Shown here piece by piece: positions 34,677 to 43,444 of a stretch of 64,000 nucleotides of DNA (positions are counted from its first letter, which is position 1; each line of letters begins with the position of its first letter). The DNA is from Luteolibacter arcticus. Lineage in GTDB: Bacteria; Verrucomicrobiota; Verrucomicrobiia; Verrucomicrobiales; Akkermansiaceae. The position numbers and the translations under genes were made by a program. The notes under the pieces were generated by a model. The model was not told the DNA's origin and ran no database searches. It saw nothing but the letters and a program-made list of their open reading frames with translations. Where the stretch lies: contig NZ_JAPDDT010000006.1 of the NCBI RefSeq assembly GCF_025950235.1, forward strand, positions 248,001-312,000, given 5' to 3'.

Positions 34677-35855
34677 TCAGAGCACGTGCGCTCCCTGCGA
34701 CGGCCGGGAGGCGAAGATCTGGGCGGTGATGCCGGTGGCCTCGCGATATTTCTCCGACAGGGTCGTGGCGATCTCGGAAGCCTTCCTGGACTCGCACAGG
34801 GTGACGGTTGAGCCTCCGAAGCCGCCCCCGGTCATGCGGGCGCCGATGACGCCGCCACTGCGGCCGATGGCGCGGGCAATGTCGACCATCAGGTCCAGCT
34901 CCTTGCAGCTCACCTCGAAGTCATCGCGGAGCGAGTCGTGGCTGGCGGCCATGAGCGGGCCCAGCGCTTCGAAATCGTTTTTCGCCAGGGCTTCCGCGGC
35001 GGCGATGGTGCGAGCGATTTCACCGACCACGTGGCGGGCGCGGCGGTTGACCGGATCTCCCATGGCATCCCAATAGGTCTCGACATCGGCGTGAGTCGCA
35101 TCGCGCCATGAGTTCTTGCCGATGACTTTCAGGCCGTCCTCGGTGTTCTTGCGGCGGGCGGCGTAGCCACCGTCGGACAGCTCGTGATGCACCATCGTAT
35201 TGGCGATGAGCACGGTGAGATCGGGATTTTCAAACGGCACCAACTCCGGCTCACCGGTCTGGCAGTCGATCAGGATCAAGCGGTTCGCCTTGCCGAAGGC
35301 GGAGGCGAATTGGTCCATGATGCCGCAGGGCACGCCGGCGAAATCGTGCTCCGCTTTTTGGCAGAGGAGCGCCTTCTCCTTGGTATCGAGCACGGTGTCG
35401 AGCAGGCCCTCGAGCAAGGTGGCGACGCAGCACTCGAGCGCAGCGGAGGAGGAAAGCCCGGCTCCACCGGGGACGGAGGAGATGATGTAGGCGTCGAAGC
35501 CCGGGATGTGATGCCCGCGGTCTTGGAAGCCTTGGAAGACGCCACGCAGGTAGTTCGCCCATTTCGGTGCCGTGACTTCCTGCTTCACATTGAGCGGCAG
35601 GATGGCCGGTTCGCCGCCGAGGGCAGTGGCGATGCGCGCCTCATTGGTGCCATTCAGTGCGGCAGCCATCACGATGTAGCGGTCGATCGCGAAGGGCAGG
35701 ACGAAGCCGTCGCAATAGTCGATGTGCTCGCCGATGAGATTGACGCGGCCGGGCGCGGCTGCGGTGACGGTGGCATCGCTACCGAATTGGTAATGGAGGC
35801 CTGCCGCGGCGTCGGCGGCGAGATCGGTCAGGGTGGTGGCGAGGTCGAGGGACAT
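34677..35855 (-). CDS. galK: Galactokinase
   Basis: 392 residues, normal length. Phosphorylates galactose to galactose-1-phosphate, first committed Leloir step. GHMP motifs are clear: GRVNLIGEHIDYCDGFVLP near residue 36, GGAGLSSSAALECCVA near 131, and GARMTGGGFGGSTV near the C-terminus. It is the last gene of the minus-strand galactose unit (galM, symporter, microprotein, symporter, galK). galT and galE are not beside it. Confidence 0.96.
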   Translation of the reverse strand: MSLDLATTLTDLAADAAAGLHYQFGSDATVTAAAPGRVNLIGEHIDYCDGFVLPFAIDRYIVMAAALNGTNEARIATALGGEPAILPLNVKQEVTAPKWANYLRGVFQGFQDRGHHIPGFDAYIISSVPGGAGLSSSAALECCVATLLEGLLDTVLDTKEKALLCQKAEHDFAGVPCGIMDQFASAFGKANRLILIDCQTGEPELVPFENPDLTVLIANTMVHHELSDGGYAARRKNTEDGLKVIGKNSWRDATHADVETYWDAMGDPVNRRARHVVGEIARTIAAAEALAKNDFEALGPLMAASHDSLRDDFEVSCKELDLMVDIARAIGRSGGVIGARMTGGGFGGSTVTLCESRKASEIATTLSEKYREATGITAQIFASRPSQGAHVL

Positions 35856-36001
35856 GGAGGAAGGGAGGCGCTCGGCCGTTTGCTGAACCGGGCGGTCCGG
35901 CGATGGACGTCACGCGGGAGGGGCTGGCGTCGGCTGAAATGCTGAAGGAATCCCGGATTTTGGCAAAGGGGAATGCTGTCCGCAATGGGTCGGCCGCCGG
36001 G

Positions 36002-38047
36002 TCAAGCGAAGACGATGTAGAGCACGATCGTCAGGACGATCGCGATCCCGCCCCAGACCTTGGCAGACTTCGAGGACTCGAGGTTGATCAGATCGGTGAC
36101 GGGCAGCTTGACCGGCTCCTTCAGCGGATTGGCGAGGGTGACGATGAAGCCGATTGCGACCACGATTAGGAAGCAGAGCCCCATGCGGTCCACGTAGGAG
36201 ATGTCCGTGGCACCGGGGAACCAGAGCCCGCGCGAGCCGAGTGCCGGGCCGATCCAGTATTTGATAGAGGCGTAAAGCCCGGCATTCACCAGGATGCCCA
36301 CCCAGCCGAAGTAGCGCGGGGTGCGCGGCGAGAGGAAGCCAAAGAGGAAGACCGCCAGCACGCCGGGGCTGATGAAGCCCTGGAACTCCTGGATGAACTT
36401 GAAGATGGTGCCGAACTTCGGATCCCCGAGACCCGGGGCGATCAGGCAGGAGATCAGCACGAAGAGCAGGGTGAAGAACTGGCCCGCGCGCACGGTGGAC
36501 TTCTCGCTCATGTCCTTCTTCACCTGATGGACCAAGTCCATGGTGGCGATGGTCGCGGCGGAATTCAGCATCGAGGCCAGCGAGGAAACGACCGCGCCGA
36601 AAATGGCGGCGAGCACGAACCAGGTGAGGCCCGGACGCAGAAGATTGCGCATCAGGGTCGGGAACGCCGCATCGTAGTCGTAGCCGATTAACTTGGTGCC
36701 GGCCTCGATCTTTTTGCCGGCAGCGTTCTTGAGCAGTTCTCCATTCGCAGCCGCCATTTCCTTTGGCGAGACGCCTTGGATCGCTTCGTGGGCCACGCCG
36801 GTGACCCGGGAGTTGTGGACGAGCACGGCGAGCGCCTGGTCCGGCGAGGTCAGCGCGAAGTTCTCGGTGAAGGGATACACCTTGTTCGTATTGGCGGAGA
36901 CTTCCGCCATGGTCGCGGCGTTCTTCTTGGAAGCCTCGAACCGCAGGTCCTTGTGGTAGAGATTGAAGCAGATGATCCCGGGAATCACGATGAGGAAGGG
37001 GATCACCAGCTTGAGCATGGCGGCGAAGACGATGCCCTTCTGGCCTTCCGCCAGTGACTTTGACCCCAGCGTTCGCTGAACGATATATTGGTTAAGCCCC
37101 CAGTAGAAACAGATCGGCACCCAGATGCCGAGCAGCAGCACGGTCCATGGCAGTTCGGGGTCCTGGATCGGGCGGATCATGTGGAGCTTGCCGCCCGCGA
37201 GATTTTCACCGGGCAGGGCCGCGGCCTCGCCGTCCTTGCCGGCGTTCAGGAGCGTGAAGCGTTCCCAGGCACCGGCGTTCTGGAGATTTTCCGTGGTGGC
37301 GCTGGAATTGGCAACCTTGGTCAGGATGAGTTCGTTCGGGTCGGCAACTTTCAGCGCACCGAAGGCGAGCCACATCACGACCGCGCCGCCGACGATCAGG
37401 CCTGCGCCCCAGATCAGGTCGGTCCACGCGCAGGCTTTCAGGCCACCGACCAGCACGTAGATGGCGGCGGAGATGCCGATGATCCAGCAGCCGATGGTGA
37501 TGTCGCCAAGGTCCGCGCCCATGACCATGCGGCCCTGGAAGAAGACCGAGATGACTTTCGCGCCGGAGTAGATCACCGAGGCGGTCGGCACGCCGACGAG
37601 GATGATCAGCGTCGCGACAGCCATCACGATCCGGGAAAAGACGCCGTAGCGGTATTCCAGGAACTCCGGGATGGTGTAGATGCCGCAGCGCAGCAGCTTC
37701 GGCAGGAAAACGAAGGCGACCAGCACCAGCGCGATGGCGGAAAGCCACTCCCACGACGAGACCGCCATCCCCAGCCAGTCGGCGGCTTGGCCGGACATGC
37801 CGACGAATTGCTCCGTGGAAATGTTCGCCGCGATCAGCGAGAAGCCGACCAGCCACCAAGTCAGCCCGCGGCCGGCGAGGAAGTAGCCGGCGGCTCCTCC
37901 CGATTCCGCTCCGTCAGACGATTCCTTCCGCCCCTGCCAGATGCCGAAGGCGATCACGCCCACCACTACGACGAGGAACAGCACGACATCGAGCGTGCTC
38001 ATTTTGCCAGCCTCAAGGCTGACGTCGGCAAGCAGGGCGGGAATCAT
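36002..38047 (-). CDS. SSS-family sodium/sugar symporter (SGLT-type)
   Basis: 681 residues with about 14 membrane helices. AGYFLAGRGLTWWLVGFSLIAANISTEQFVGMSGQAADWGLAV-type sequence (here from residue 55) is the SGLT signature, followed by VPTASVIYSGAKVISVFFQG and YWGLNQYIVQRTLG. A long loop (about 380-470) is unusually extended. By position it is a galactose or galactoside importer; substrate not proven. An internal Met at 38002 (before STLDVVLFLVVV) could be the true start, dropping 15 residues. Confidence 0.9.
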   Translation of the reverse strand: MIPALLADVSLEAGKMSTLDVVLFLVVVVGVIAFGIWQGRKESSDGAESGGAAGYFLAGRGLTWWLVGFSLIAANISTEQFVGMSGQAADWLGMAVSSWEWLSAIALVLVAFVFLPKLLRCGIYTIPEFLEYRYGVFSRIVMAVATLIILVGVPTASVIYSGAKVISVFFQGRMVMGADLGDITIGCWIIGISAAIYVLVGGLKACAWTDLIWGAGLIVGGAVVMWLAFGALKVADPNELILTKVANSSATTENLQNAGAWERFTLLNAGKDGEAAALPGENLAGGKLHMIRPIQDPELPWTVLLLGIWVPICFYWGLNQYIVQRTLGSKSLAEGQKGIVFAAMLKLVIPFLIVIPGIICFNLYHKDLRFEASKKNAATMAEVSANTNKVYPFTENFALTSPDQALAVLVHNSRVTGVAHEAIQGVSPKEMAAANGELLKNAAGKKIEAGTKLIGYDYDAAFPTLMRNLLRPGLTWFVLAAIFGAVVSSLASMLNSAATIATMDLVHQVKKDMSEKSTVRAGQFFTLLFVLISCLIAPGLGDPKFGTIFKFIQEFQGFISPGVLAVFLFGFLSPRTPRYFGWVGILVNAGLYASIKYWIGPALGSRGLWFPGATDISYVDRMGLCFLIVVAIGFIVTLANPLKEPVKLPVTDLINLESSKSAKVWGGIAIVLTIVLYIVFA

Positions 38048-38097
38048 GGATGGATTGATATTAGAAACGGGTTTGGTGGAAACGGGCGGGCAGCAAA

Positions 38098-38152
38098 CGA
38101 GGCCAATTCTGCCGGTCTTGCGCGAAACGCGCGGTTGGCGGAATTGGCCTCG
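38098..38152 (-). terminator. Long hairpin between the 66-residue gene and the downstream symporter
   Basis: CGAGGCCAATTC-x-GCC pairs with GGC-x-GAATTGGCCTCG, and the centre (GCGCGAAACGCGC) adds a further stem. There is no T-run, so it may be a processing or attenuation structure rather than a true terminator. Confidence 0.6.
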
Positions 38153-38179
38153 TGCGAATACCGACGAGTGCAGGCGGGC

Positions 38180-38380
38180 TTAGCCTTGTTTCTTGCCGGC
38201 TTTCTTGGCGAAGAAGAGCATGACGAGTCCGAAGACGAGCATGACCACACCCCAGATGGTGTTCACGGGTATGTCGAGTGACTTGGCATACATCGGGTCG
38301 CCCTTGGTGAAGATGCCGTAGGCCGTGAGCATCACGCCGTAGATCGTGAAGACGTAGCCGATAGGAAGTCGGAGATCCAT
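38180..38380 (-). CDS. 66-residue two-helix membrane protein between two symporters
   Basis: Two membrane helices (LPIGYVFTIYGVMLTAYGIF and TIWGVVMLVFGLVMLFFA) joined by a polar loop with YAKSLDIPVN, ending in a basic tail (KKAGKKQG). It sits 22 bp downstream of one SSS symporter and upstream of another, inside the galactose unit. Small accessory subunits are known for some SSS transporters, so an accessory role is plausible but not shown. Real coding status is supported by the tight spacing and clean topology. Confidence 0.75.
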   Translation of the reverse strand: MDLRLPIGYVFTIYGVMLTAYGIFTKGDPMYAKSLDIPVNTIWGVVMLVFGLVMLFFAKKAGKKQG

Positions 38381-38402
38381 GGTGGTATCAGTTTCGGGGT
38401 TC

Positions 38403-40190
38403 TTACCAGAAGATGAAGTTGAGGACGATGACTGCCACCATCACGAAGGAGCCCAGGACGGCGGGACGCAGGATCCAGAGTTCCTTCTCGTCGCGATACT
38501 TCGGTGTGAGCGAGTAAACGAGGCCTCGGAGTTCCTCGTCGGACTTGGTGCGCGGGGTGACCAGCGAAAGAACGGCATTCACCACGAAAGTCACGCTGAA
38601 GGCCACGATGGCGATCCAGAAGTTCTGCGACATTTCCTTCGGGAATTCGATCATGCTGCTGATCCAGCCGCCTTTAACGCCCGGCGCGTTGCCGATGGCG
38701 ATGCTCATGCCGTGGAAGACCACTGCGGCGGTGGTGCCGACCACCAGGCCCCAAAAGGAACCGACGCCATTCGAGCGCTTGGTGAACATGCCGAGCAGGA
38801 AGGTCGCGAACAGCGGCGCATTCACAAAGCCGAACACGAGTTGCAGGATCGACATGATGTTGTTGTATTTCGACGCGACGAACGCGAAACCCATCGCGGC
38901 GATGATGCCGAAGATCGTCGCATACCTGCCCATGGCGAGCAGTTGCTTGTCGGTCTGGTCCGGCTTCATGGTCTTGTAGAGGTCGTAGGTCCAGACCGTG
39001 TTGAAGGCCGTGACGTTCGCCGCCATGCCGGACATGAAGGAGGCCATCAGCGCGGTGAGCGCCAGACCCAGCAGGCCGTTCGGGAAATAGTGAAAGATCA
39101 TCGAGGGCAGCACCTGATTATAGTTCAGCACTGCTTGGCCCGCGTCGTTCAGCACGACGGCACCGTTCGCATCCAATTTGTTCGGAATCGCGTATCCGGG
39201 AGCCGGGTCGCTGGTAAGCGCATAGGCGATCAGGCCGGGCAGGATGACCACCGCGGGGAAGAGCATCTTGGGGATGGCACCGATGATCGGGGTGCGGCGC
39301 GCGGCACCCATGGAGTTTGCCGCGAGTGCCCGCTGCACTTCGGCGAAGTTCGTGGTCCAATAGCCGAAGGAAAGGACGAAGCCGAGGCCGAAAAGGATGC
39401 CATACCACGGCACGCCCATCGGGTTTTCAGTGCCGCCGGTTTGGGCCCAGGAGTGCATCGCGCCGACTCCTTGTTCGGACGCCATCAGCTTGGCCTTCAG
39501 GCCTTCCCAACCGCCGACATTCTTCAACGCAATGTAGGCCAGCGGGGCGATGCCGAAGACGATCATGAAGAATTGCAGCACCTCATTGTAGATCGCCGAG
39601 CTCAGGCCGCCCTTCAGCACGTAGGCGAGCACGATCAGGGAAGTGACGACCAGACACGCGTAGTAGTTCCAGTCGAGCAGCGCGTGGAGCAGGTCCGCCA
39701 GCGCGTGCATGGAGATCCCGGAGGAGGCCACCGTCATGAAGGCGAAGGAGACGGAGTTGAAGACGCGCGTCGGTTCATTGTAACGCATCTTCAGGTATTC
39801 GGGCACCGACTTGGCCTTCGAGCCGTAATACATCGGCATCATGAAGACGCCGAGGAAGACCATCGCGGGAATCGCGCCCACCCAGTAGAAGTGAGTTGTC
39901 ATGATGCCATACTCGGCACCGGAGGCGGCCATGCCGATCAGCTCCTGAGCGCCGAGGTTCGCGGAAATGAACGCGAGTCCGCAGACCCAACCCGGAATCG
40001 AACGGCCGGAGAGGAAGAAGTCGTCCGCGCTGTTCATGTACTTCTTCAGCGCGAAGCCGATGCCGAGGACAAAGGCGAGGTAGATCGCCATGATCGACCA
40101 GTCGATCGCGTGGAGATCCGGTTTCGCCATTCCCTCCGTGGAGATGGCCCCGCCGGTGGCGGCGAGAAGCGAGGTGAATTCTATGAACAT
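38403..40190 (-). CDS. SSS-family sodium:solute symporter
   Basis: 595 residues with about 14 membrane helices. FFLSGRSIPGWVCGLAFISANLGAQELIGMAASG, SVPEYLKMRYNEPTRVFNS and GLLGLALTALMASFMSGMAANVTAFNT are SSS landmarks. Lies directly after galM and before the microprotein, so galactose or a galactoside is the best guess. It differs clearly from the second symporter of the unit, so the pair may have different affinity or substrates. Confidence 0.9.
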   Translation of the reverse strand: MFIEFTSLLAATGGAISTEGMAKPDLHAIDWSIMAIYLAFVLGIGFALKKYMNSADDFFLSGRSIPGWVCGLAFISANLGAQELIGMAASGAEYGIMTTHFYWVGAIPAMVFLGVFMMPMYYGSKAKSVPEYLKMRYNEPTRVFNSVSFAFMTVASSGISMHALADLLHALLDWNYYACLVVTSLIVLAYVLKGGLSSAIYNEVLQFFMIVFGIAPLAYIALKNVGGWEGLKAKLMASEQGVGAMHSWAQTGGTENPMGVPWYGILFGLGFVLSFGYWTTNFAEVQRALAANSMGAARRTPIIGAIPKMLFPAVVILPGLIAYALTSDPAPGYAIPNKLDANGAVVLNDAGQAVLNYNQVLPSMIFHYFPNGLLGLALTALMASFMSGMAANVTAFNTVWTYDLYKTMKPDQTDKQLLAMGRYATIFGIIAAMGFAFVASKYNNIMSILQLVFGFVNAPLFATFLLGMFTKRSNGVGSFWGLVVGTTAAVVFHGMSIAIGNAPGVKGGWISSMIEFPKEMSQNFWIAIVAFSVTFVVNAVLSLVTPRTKSDEELRGLVYSLTPKYRDEKELWILRPAVLGSFVMVAVIVLNFIFW

Positions 40191-40274
40191 CTTGGGTTGG
40201 TCAGGCAGGTAGGTTGAGGAGGCAGGTGCGCGATTTCAACCGACGGCACACTCGTCTAGCAAGTGGCCAGTGTG

Positions 40275-40302
40275 TGCGCCCCCATGATCGGGTGGGGGCG
40301 CA
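40275..40302. terminator. Perfect hairpin between galM and the first symporter gene
   Basis: TGCGCCCCCA and TGGGGGCGCA form a perfect 10-bp stem with an 8-nt loop. No T-run follows on either strand, so partial termination or mRNA stabilisation is more likely than full termination. Confidence 0.6.
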
Positions 40303-40328
40303 TTGAACCGGTTCGGACCGCGATTTGC

Positions 40329-41474
40329 TTACTCGGCGGAGAACTTGTGGACCATCGTGTGGGTATAGGTCTCGCCCGGCTTGAGGACGGCGGTCGGGAA
40401 GGACGGCTGGTTCGGCGCATCCGGGAAGTTTTCGGTCTCCAGACAGCAGGCGGTGCGATGGGCGTACTTCACGCCCTTCTTGCCGGCAAAGCTGCCATCG
40501 AGGAAATTGCCGCCGTAGAATTGGACGGCGGGCTTGTCGGTGGAGATTTCCAGCACGCGGCCGGTCTTGGGATCCTTCAGGCGGGCGGCGAGGCGAACGC
40601 CGGGCTTGGGCGTGAGCACCCAGGCGTGGTCGTAGCCGCCGCCGAGCTTCAGCGCTTCGAAGTCCTCGTTCACGCGGTCGCCGATCGCGGTCGGCTTGGT
40701 GAAGTCCATCGGGGTGCCCGCGACGGGGGCCTGCACGCCGGTCGGGATCAGGCCGGCATTGGTCGGCAGATACTTGTCGGCCTCCAGCGTGAGGATGTGG
40801 TCGTTGATGGAGGTGTTGGGGTCGCCGCTGAGGTTCCAGTAGCTGTGGTGGACGATGTTGAGGACCGTCGTGGCGTCGGTGGTGGCGGCGACTTCCCACT
40901 TCAGCTCATTGGCGTCGGTGAGGGTGTAGGTGACCTTGGTGGTCAGGGTGCCAGGGTAGCCTTCCTCGCCGTCCTTGGAGACGTATGTGAAGGTCACGGC
41001 GTTGGCGTCGGGCTTTGCTTCGCCGGTCCACATGACCTTGTTGAAGCCGACCTTGCCGCCGTGGAGGTGGCAGGGGATGCCGCCCGGTTCGTTGTTCGTG
41101 GCGAGGGTGTAGCTCTTGCCATCGAGGGTGAATTTGCCGTCCTTGATGCGGTTGCCGAAGCGGCCGACGGTGGCGCCGAAGTAGGGATTGTCGTCGGAGA
41201 GGTAGCCTTCCGGCGAGTCGAAGCCGTGGGTCACGTCGGCCAGCTTGCCGGCCTTGTCCGGGACTTCCATCGACACCAGCGTGGCGCCGAGGTCGGAGAT
41301 CTTGGCGCGCAGGCCGTTCTTGTTGGTCAGGGTGAAGAGTTTGGCTTCACGGCCGTCGGAGAGCTTTCCAAAGGTATCCACGGGAATTTTCGAGGTGGCG
41401 GAGGAAGAGCCGGATTCTTTGCAGCCGACAAGGCAAGCGGCTGCCATCAGCGTCATCAAGGGTGCTACTTTCAT
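40329..41474 (-). CDS. galM: Aldose 1-epimerase (galactose mutarotase), predicted lipoprotein
   Basis: 381 residues. Interconverts alpha and beta anomers of galactose. GATVGRFGNRIKDGKFTLDG, GIPCHLHGGKVGFNKVMW, VLNIVHHSYWNLSGD (catalytic His region) and CLETENFPDAPNQPSFP are diagnostic. Unusually, the N-terminus is a lipoprotein signal peptide with lipobox L-V-G-C (Cys18) followed by a Ser-rich linker, so the enzyme should act outside the cytoplasm, before uptake by the symporters downstream. First gene of the galactose unit. Confidence 0.95.
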   Translation of the reverse strand: MKVAPLMTLMAAACLVGCKESGSSSATSKIPVDTFGKLSDGREAKLFTLTNKNGLRAKISDLGATLVSMEVPDKAGKLADVTHGFDSPEGYLSDDNPYFGATVGRFGNRIKDGKFTLDGKSYTLATNNEPGGIPCHLHGGKVGFNKVMWTGEAKPDANAVTFTYVSKDGEEGYPGTLTTKVTYTLTDANELKWEVAATTDATTVLNIVHHSYWNLSGDPNTSINDHILTLEADKYLPTNAGLIPTGVQAPVAGTPMDFTKPTAIGDRVNEDFEALKLGGGYDHAWVLTPKPGVRLAARLKDPKTGRVLEISTDKPAVQFYGGNFLDGSFAGKKGVKYAHRTACCLETENFPDAPNQPSFPTAVLKPGETYTHTMVHKFSAE

Positions 41475-41639
41475 GGGTTATTGGGTCAAACGTGGTCGAA
41501 ATCTCAAACCGCAAGCCGGGGGTGTAAATCCGAAATCCTGTCCGCAGCTTCTAGGGTTCTCGATGCATCTCATGCTAAGGCGGGTGCGGGCAAGATTTCC
41601 TTGTTGCCGCGTTGGCCGGGGAGGGGGAAGAACAACGGC

Positions 41640-42083
41640 ATGACCGTTGATTTCGCGAATCCGGAAAGTGTGAGGGCTTGGCTCGCCGGGGTGCTGGAAA
41701 GTTTCTCCTGCCAGACCGGGACCCTCCACCGGGCCGATGGCGAGTGGCTGGATCTGGTAGTCCAGATCGGCGTGCCGGATTTCCTGCTGCCGAAGATCGC
41801 CCGCATTCCCTTCGGCAAGGGCATCGCCGGGGTGGCGGCGGAGCGCCGGGAGCCGGTCGAGCTGTGCAATCTTCAGGAAAACCTCGGCGGGGTGGCCCGG
41901 CCGGATGCCCGCGAGACGAAGGTTTCCGGGTCGCTGGCCGTGCCGGTTTTATCCGCGGATGGGGCGCTCGTTCTCGGCACGCTGGGCATCGGCATGCAGG
42001 TGCCTCATGATTTCACCGAGGAGGAGAAGTCGCGTCTGTCCGGAATCGCGGCGGATATTGGAAAGACATGGTCCGGAAGCTGA
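41640..42083 (+). CDS. Stand-alone GAF-domain protein
   Basis: 147 residues. IPFGKGIAGVAAERREPVELCNLQ and SGSLAVPVLSADGALVLGTLGI are GAF-type, and the C-terminal DFTEEEKSRLSGIAADIGKTW is typical. Such small GAF proteins include free methionine sulfoxide reductases, but the paired cysteines of that group are not convincing here, so no enzyme role is assigned. Heads a plus-strand run with the Jag-like and DoxX genes. Confidence 0.75.
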   Translation: MTVDFANPESVRAWLAGVLESFSCQTGTLHRADGEWLDLVVQIGVPDFLLPKIARIPFGKGIAGVAAERREPVELCNLQENLGGVARPDARETKVSGSLAVPVLSADGALVLGTLGIGMQVPHDFTEEEKSRLSGIAADIGKTWSGS

Positions 42084-42118
42084 CCTCGCCATTGACCGGC
42101 GGGCGTGAGAATCGTTAG

Positions 42119-42604
42119 ATGGCGGCCATGACACCCGTTGGGGCAGCGAAGAAGATCCTCGATACCATGTTGGGCCATCTCGGCTTTCACGTGGAAATCG
42201 AGATCATCGACAGCGAGGAGGAGCCGTGCTTGCAGATTCACATGCCACGCAGCGAACTGCTGATCGGCAAGGACGGCGAACGGCTGGATGACCTGCAGTA
42301 TCTCGTCAACCGGGTGCTGCGGAAGCATTTCCCCAAGGCCCCGCGGGTCCGGATCGACTGCGAGCACTACCGCGCGATCCAGGAAGACAAGCTGGCCGCC
42401 GAGGTGAATGCTGCCGCCGAGGGCGTGAGAGCCACCGGCAAGCCCTTCAAAATGCGTCCACTCAATGCCTACTACCGTCGGCTCGTTCACAACGTGCTGG
42501 TCGATGACACCACGGTGGAAAGCGTCTCGCCCGGTGGCGAGGAGCGCCTCAAGCGCATCATCATCCGTCCCCGCGGTACGGGCGGCACCCCGAGCGCGGA
42601 ATGA
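42119..42604 (+). CDS. Jag-like KH-R3H RNA-binding protein
   Basis: 161 residues. An N-terminal helix-strand, then a KH-type loop (LIGKDGERLDDLQYLVNRVL) and an R3H-type motif (YYRRLVHNVLVDD, with R-x3-H). This is the KhpB/Jag arrangement without its long N-terminal Jag domain. Such proteins bind RNA and affect cell division or translation regulation. The next gene starts within its stop codon (ATGA overlap), so translation is coupled. Confidence 0.85.
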   Translation: MAAMTPVGAAKKILDTMLGHLGFHVEIEIIDSEEEPCLQIHMPRSELLIGKDGERLDDLQYLVNRVLRKHFPKAPRVRIDCEHYRAIQEDKLAAEVNAAAEGVRATGKPFKMRPLNAYYRRLVHNVLVDDTTVESVSPGGEERLKRIIIRPRGTGGTPSAE

Positions 42605-43074
42605 GAATGAAGAAGTTCTTTTTTGACTGTGGGACTCGTGACCCGTTGGCTTCGAGTGGCTTGGTGCTGATGCGGCTGACGATCGGCTGGATGATGCTCT
42701 ACGGCCATGGCGTCGCGAAGATCCAGAATTTCGAGAAGCTCAAGGCCACTTGGGCGGTGCCCGGGATCTTCCCGCTGAATTTCATGAGCAGCCCGGTCAG
42801 CCTCGTGGCCACGATCGGGGCGGAGGTTGTGGCCGCCGGCTTGCTGATCATCGGCTTGGCGACGCGACCGGCTGCGTTCGTGCTCGGCTTCGCGATGTGC
42901 GTGGCTGCATTCCAAGTCCACGCCCACGATCCGTTCTTTGCCAAGGGCGGCGCGGCGAAGGAGATGGCAGTGCTCTATCTGATTCCCTGCTTCGTCCTCA
43001 TCATCACCGGTGCCGGCCAGTGGTCGATCGACGCCGGATTTGACACCGAAAAGCGCCGCCGCCGCCTGCGCTGA
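42601..43074 (+). CDS. DoxX-family membrane protein
   Basis: 157 residues with four membrane helices. GLVLMRLTIGWMMLYGHGVAKI, AEVVAAGLLIIGLATRPAAFVLGF and HDPFFAKGGAAKEMAVLYLIPC are DoxX hallmarks. Often linked to redox or thiosulfate metabolism, but the function of this branch is unknown. Overlaps the Jag-like gene by 4 bp; the thioesterase gene follows 13 bp later. Confidence 0.88.
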   Translation: MRMKKFFFDCGTRDPLASSGLVLMRLTIGWMMLYGHGVAKIQNFEKLKATWAVPGIFPLNFMSSPVSLVATIGAEVVAAGLLIIGLATRPAAFVLGFAMCVAAFQVHAHDPFFAKGGAAKEMAVLYLIPCFVLIITGAGQWSIDAGFDTEKRRRRLR

Positions 43075-43087
43075 GTTGATCTGAGCC

Positions 43088-43435
43088 ATGGAAACGCACC
43101 GCCTCGTCCTGCCCGAAGACCTCAACCACTTCGGCTTCCTCTTCGGCGGCCGCCTGCTGGCGTGGGTCGATGAGGCCTGCTGGATTGCCGCTTCGCTCGA
43201 CTTTCCGCACTGTCAATTCGTCACCATCGGCATGGACAAGGTGGAGTTCCGCCATTCCGTGCGGCAGGGGACGATCCTCAATATCCGCTGCACCAAGGAG
43301 CGCGAGGGCACTACCTCCGTTCGCTATAGGGTGGAGGTCTTCGACCGCCGCAACCCGATCGCTCCGTCGATTTTCGAGACCGCCATCGCCTACGTGGCCG
43401 TGGACGACAGCGGGCGGAAGCGGCCGATAAGGTAG
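43088..43435 (+). CDS. Hotdog-fold acyl-CoA thioesterase-like protein
   Basis: 115 residues. HFGFLFGGRLLAWVDEACWIAA is the acidic hotdog helix motif of YciA-type thioesterases, and VEFRHSVRQGTILNIRCTKEREG follows as the next strand pair. Likely hydrolyses acyl-CoA; chain length unknown. Last gene of a four-gene plus-strand run, convergent with the next gene. Confidence 0.88.
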   Translation: METHRLVLPEDLNHFGFLFGGRLLAWVDEACWIAASLDFPHCQFVTIGMDKVEFRHSVRQGTILNIRCTKEREGTTSVRYRVEVFDRRNPIAPSIFETAIAYVAVDDSGRKRPIR

Positions 43436-43444
43436 CTGAGAGCT

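Noticed and set aside
38379..42083. Two plus-strand open frames of about 600 codons across the symporter and galM genes
   Set aside because: Antisense shadows; the real genes on the minus strand carry family signatures. Only the GAF portion after 41640 is real.
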